Source of the DNA: Ulva prolifera
Taxonomy: Eukaryota > Chlorophyta > Ulvophyceae > Ulvales > Ulvaceae
Direction of reading: 5' to 3'
Length of the DNA: 64,000 bases
Assembly (NCBI GenBank): GCA_023078555.1
Contig: CM041197.1
Coordinates: 496,001 to 560,000 of the forward strand
Positions 63,067-64,000 of this stretch are shown here, piece by piece. The translations under genes and the position numbers were made by a program. How positions within the stretch are numbered: the first letter of the stretch is position 1; every line of letters starts with the position of its first letter. The notes beneath the pieces were generated by a model that saw nothing but the letters and a program-made list of their open reading frames with translations, was not told the DNA's origin and did not search any database.

Positions 63067-64000
63067 GGTAAGCCAGGCACAGGGACAGGTAGATGGCCAG
63101 GCATGTGGGTACTTCACTCTGGGAGCTGCTTGGAATGTAGCAAGACTGGTACCATTTGCCTTGGATATTCATAGACCACGAAGCTGCCTTGAAATATACA
63201 AAATGAGACGAGTCCTTATGATCTGTCCGTGGACACACACATATGGCACATGTGGAGACACATAGTGTAGGTGTTCAGGAATTTGAAGCTCTCTGGAAAC
63301 TTGCAGTGGCAAGCAGTATACATCTGCATGAACGAACAGAACTGCAACGTCCAACTTTATTTTAGTCGCAAGCCTCATGTACATAAGCTCTTCAGAATAT
63401 TCGTCTAAAAACATTTTGTGATCTGGCGAATGGTCAGCGGCTGAGTGTGTCGAGTGCTGTGCGGAGGGAAGAAATTGGAAGAGCTTGGTTCCAGCAGGGC
63501 CGTGCCATGACAGAGTTGCAGACCTGGCGTCACAAACGACATCAGATGCAAATATAATACCTCGCACTCGTTCAGTGCCTAGGCTCTTGAGATCATATGT
63601 GTGATACAGACACAGTCAAACAGGCAGTCAGCTTCGCAGGCACCGCGACTGAACACATCACACTCCAAACGCAGCCAGTCACTGAGGATCAAGAGGGCCT
63701 GATTTTTGTCGGCGACGGGCCTATACACAATGTCTACATACATGTGTGGCGGTCGCAGGCCGAATGCAACGGGGTCGCAGGGACTCCTGAGCCCCATATC
63801 GGGTGATTCATGCAACTCATGTAGGCTAGCCATGCCGTACTACCTAGATGTTTGATGCTGACTGGCCTGCGCCAAAGCCACGTCAGTCTCCCCCTTCAGC
63901 ATCGATATCATAACCGTCATTAACTTCATTTGAAATTCTGCGACTGCCAGTGTCCCTGGCTGCCGACGCCTCCCTCAGCTACTACGCAGAACGCAGCTGC
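63067..64000. other. 3' flank of G4
   Basis: The first 60 bp or so resemble the sequence after G3 (AAGCCAGGCACAGGGACAGG against GAGCCAGGCGCAGGTGACGC). No gene is supported in the rest. Confidence 0.5.

Overview
The window looks like nuclear DNA of a eukaryote, most likely a green alga (Chlorophyta, volvocine/chlamydomonadalean-like). The evidence is indirect. The recoverable genes are split by many introns whose donors are almost all GTGCG or GTACG and whose acceptors are TGCAG. The DNA is moderately GC-rich, TGTAA-type polyadenylation signals follow several genes, and there are no operons or ribosome binding sites. I cannot name the species.

Layout. 1-5.5 kb: a minus-strand CACTA/En-Spm-type (TNP2-like) transposase, cut by the left window edge, followed by a 174-bp tandem repeat array. 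5.8-7.6 kb: a 5'-truncated retroelement remnant, two long palindromes and a G-rich strand. 7.8-14.3 kb: a right-handed beta-helix gene on the minus strand (G0), facing a decayed plus-strand relative. 17.1-38.5 kb: two tandem paralogous genes (VWA-A and VWA-B) for roughly 1000-residue secreted Cys-rich proteins with three von Willebrand A domains and thrombospondin type 3 calcium motifs. Eight coding introns are conserved in place and phase. VWA-B carries a non-autonomous CACTA element with a 3-bp target duplication in its fifth intron. 39.6-63.1 kb: four tandem plus-strand beta-helix genes (G1-G4), repeated about every 6.3-6.7 kb together with their spacers, each starting with a short Cys/His motif that probably binds zinc.

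How the genes may work together. VWA-A and VWA-B encode modular secreted proteins of matrix or adhesion type. The beta-helix proteins have no signal peptide, a putative N-terminal zinc site, a Cys-rich parallel beta-helix of about 900 residues and a second conserved Cys/His block near the C terminus. They could be cytoplasmic recognition or scaffold proteins. That both families expand side by side is seen directly; a functional link between them is only inference. Decay is visible: a stop codon in exon 1 of VWA-A, loss of the metal site in VWA-B, and a pseudogene near 8 kb. The rest is spacer and intron DNA rich in repeats, hairpins and TGCATGCA octamers. I saw no tRNA, rRNA or CRISPR.
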